From: Ilumatobacteraceae bacterium
GTDB lineage: Bacteria; Actinomycetota; Acidimicrobiia; Acidimicrobiales; Ilumatobacteraceae
Direction: 5' to 3'
DNA: 6,053 bases
Assembly: GCA_016650435.1 (NCBI GenBank)
Contig: JAENVT010000588.1
Coordinates: 1 to 6,053 of the forward strand
The position numbers and the translations under genes were made by a program. Shown piece by piece: positions 4,855-6,053 of this stretch. The notes beneath the pieces are model-generated. The model was not told the DNA's origin. It saw nothing but the letters and a program-made list of their open reading frames with translations, and made no database searches. Within the stretch, counting starts at the first letter, position 1, and each line of letters opens with the position of its first letter.

Positions 4855-6053
4855 ATGACCGGACGTACCGAAGTGAGCCGTGACCAACTGGAGCGCGATA
4901 TCCGCGGCGGTGAGATCGACACGGTGCTGATGGTCTTCCCCGACTTACAGGGTCGCCTCACCGGCAAACGCACGACCGGACGGTTCTTCCTCGAGTCGGT
5001 TGCCGAAGCCGGCACGGAGAATTGCGACTACCTGATCGCCTGCGATATGGACAACAACCCAGTGCCCGGCTATCGGTTCACCAGCTACGAGCAGGGCTAT
5101 GGCGACATGCTGGCCCGCGCTGACTGGAACACGGTGCGCCGCATTCCATGGGTCGACAAGACGGCGATGATCATGTGCGATCTGTTCGACGTCGACACCG
5201 ACGAACTCGTCGAGGTCGCGCCACGCACGGTCCTGCGACGACAGGAAGAAGCTGCCGCGGCGTTGGGATTTCTGCCGATGGTTGCCAGCGAGATCGAGTT
5301 CTATCTTTTCCAGGACACCTACGACGAGGCTTATGCGAAGGGCTATCGCGATCTGCGACCGCACTCGCCCTGGCTCGAGGACTACCACATCCTGCAAACG
5401 ACCAAGGACGAGTACATCCTCGGGGCCATCCGTCGCGGCCTCGAAGCAGCGGGAGTACCGGTGGAATTCTCCAAGGGCGAGGCAGGTCGCGGCCAGCACG
5501 AGATGAACCTCGACTACACCACCGCCGTCGAGATGGCCGATCGCAACAGCGTGTACAAGACCGCGGCGAAAGAGATCGCCCACCTCAATGGCCGCTCGGT
5601 CAGCTTTATGGCCAAGTACGACTTCAACGACACCGGATCGTCGTGCCATGTGCACAGCAGCCTGTGGTCGCTCGACGGCAAGAAGGCAATGTTCGACGAT
5701 CACCATGGGACGCATGGCATGAGTGAGACGTTCCAGCACTACGTCGCCGGCTTGATCGCGACCGCCCAGGAGTTCAGCTTGTTGTGGGCACCAACTGTCA
5801 ACAGCTACAAGCGCTTCCAGCCAGGTTCATGGGCACCGACCGGGATCGGTTGGGGAGTCGACAACCGCACGCTCGGCTTCCGCAAGGTCGGGCATGGCAA
5901 GGGCTCGCGCGTCGAGTGCCGCATTCCAGGAAGCGATGCCAACAGCTACTTCGCGTTTGCCGGCCAGATCGCAGGCGGACTCTACGGGATCAAGAACGAG
6001 CTGCCGCTCGAGGAGCCGTACGCCGGGAACGGCTACGAAGCGACGGGAATCGG
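4855..6053 (+). CDS. Glutamine synthetase family ligase, C-terminus outside window
   Basis: This ATP-dependent cytoplasmic ligase joins the gamma-carboxyl of glutamate (or a similar acid) to ammonia or an amine through a gamma-glutamyl phosphate. The ATG at 4855 is the only reasonable start, since an in-frame TAA lies at 4837. About 399 residues are visible of a usual 440-470. The beta-grasp N-terminal domain (about 1-110) contains DLQGRLTGKR at 30-39. The catalytic domain has metal and substrate residues matching type I glutamine synthetase: Glu146 and Glu148 in SEIEF, Glu209 and Glu216 in GEAGRGQHE, His265 in GSSCHVHSS, NSYKRF at 316-321, NRT at 337-339, and RVECRIP with Glu354 and Arg356. 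The region of the adenylylation tyrosine of housekeeping GlnA (NLYDLPPEE) reads GNGYEATG, so the control motif is absent. With the DxxGRLxGKR N-terminus, this resembles GlnA4/PuuA-like amine glutamylases rather than GlnA. The acceptor amine cannot be told. The divergent thiamine-diphosphate gene is a possible pathway partner. Confidence 0.93.
   Translation, partial: MTGRTEVSRDQLERDIRGGEIDTVLMVFPDLQGRLTGKRTTGRFFLESVAEAGTENCDYLIACDMDNNPVPGYRFTSYEQGYGDMLARADWNTVRRIPWVDKTAMIMCDLFDVDTDELVEVAPRTVLRRQEEAAAALGFLPMVASEIEFYLFQDTYDEAYAKGYRDLRPHSPWLEDYHILQTTKDEYILGAIRRGLEAAGVPVEFSKGEAGRGQHEMNLDYTTAVEMADRNSVYKTAAKEIAHLNGRSVSFMAKYDFNDTGSSCHVHSSLWSLDGKKAMFDDHHGTHGMSETFQHYVAGLIATAQEFSLLWAPTVNSYKRFQPGSWAPTGIGWGVDNRTLGFRKVGHGKGSRVECRIPGSDANSYFAFAGQIAGGLYGIKNELPLEEPYAGNGYEATGI

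Noticed and set aside
3897..4883. 328-codon open frame on the plus strand opposite the thiamine-diphosphate gene
   Set aside because: The minus strand carries all catalytic motifs of a known superfamily; the plus-strand translation has no motif and an Arg/His/Gly-rich composition typical of an antisense frame.
4830..5015. N-terminal extension of the thiamine-diphosphate enzyme up to 5015
   Set aside because: The added 62 residues are Ser/Arg/Pro-rich, unlike the N-terminus of this superfamily, and overlap the conserved beginning of the ligase gene on the other strand.
1..6053. CRISPR array, tRNA, insertion sequence or toxin-antitoxin module
   Set aside because: I saw no regularly spaced repeats, no cloverleaf-type sequence, no terminal inverted repeats or transposase motifs, and no pair of small genes; all gaps between genes are under 70 bases.

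Overview
The window is GC-rich, gene-dense bacterial DNA and looks chromosomal. CarD as the second gene, GTG start codons, and start codons without a clear Shine-Dalgarno sequence suggest an Actinomycetota member. Acidimicrobiia (Ilumatobacter-like) is my guess from the overall look of the proteins; it is not proven. I saw no tRNA or rRNA gene, CRISPR array, insertion sequence or phage gene.

Layout, left to right. (1) 1-340, +: the 3' end of a gene that starts outside the window, possibly the C-terminal accessory domain of a hydrolase. (2) 403-924, +: a CarD-family RNA-polymerase-binding regulator. (3) 988-3210, +: a P1B-type metal ATPase with a TPCP membrane motif and a C-terminal hemerythrin-like domain, the architecture described for the P1B-5 subgroup. 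(4) 3207-4829, -: a thiamine-diphosphate enzyme of the acetolactate synthase/benzoylformate decarboxylase superfamily, substrate unknown. (5) 4855 to the window end, +: a glutamine-synthetase-family ligase, probably one that glutamylates an amine rather than a housekeeping glutamine synthetase; its C-terminus is cut off by the window.

The first three genes point the same way with short gaps of about 62 and 63 bases and could be partly co-transcribed. The ATPase converges on the thiamine-diphosphate gene, and both stop codons lie in one shared CTAG. The thiamine-diphosphate gene and the ligase diverge, with only 25 bases between their likely start codons, so they probably share a control region and may act in one pathway, perhaps catabolism of an amine or an amino-acid-derived compound. 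That link is inference from gene order only.

The most unusual item is the ATPase. It has a complete set of hemerythrin-type His/Glu ligands at its C-terminus, but it appears to lack the first of the membrane helices that normally precede the actuator domain, and the DNA upstream has no room to encode it. I did not find convincing evidence of a wholly new system; the findings are mostly unusual variants and arrangements of known families.
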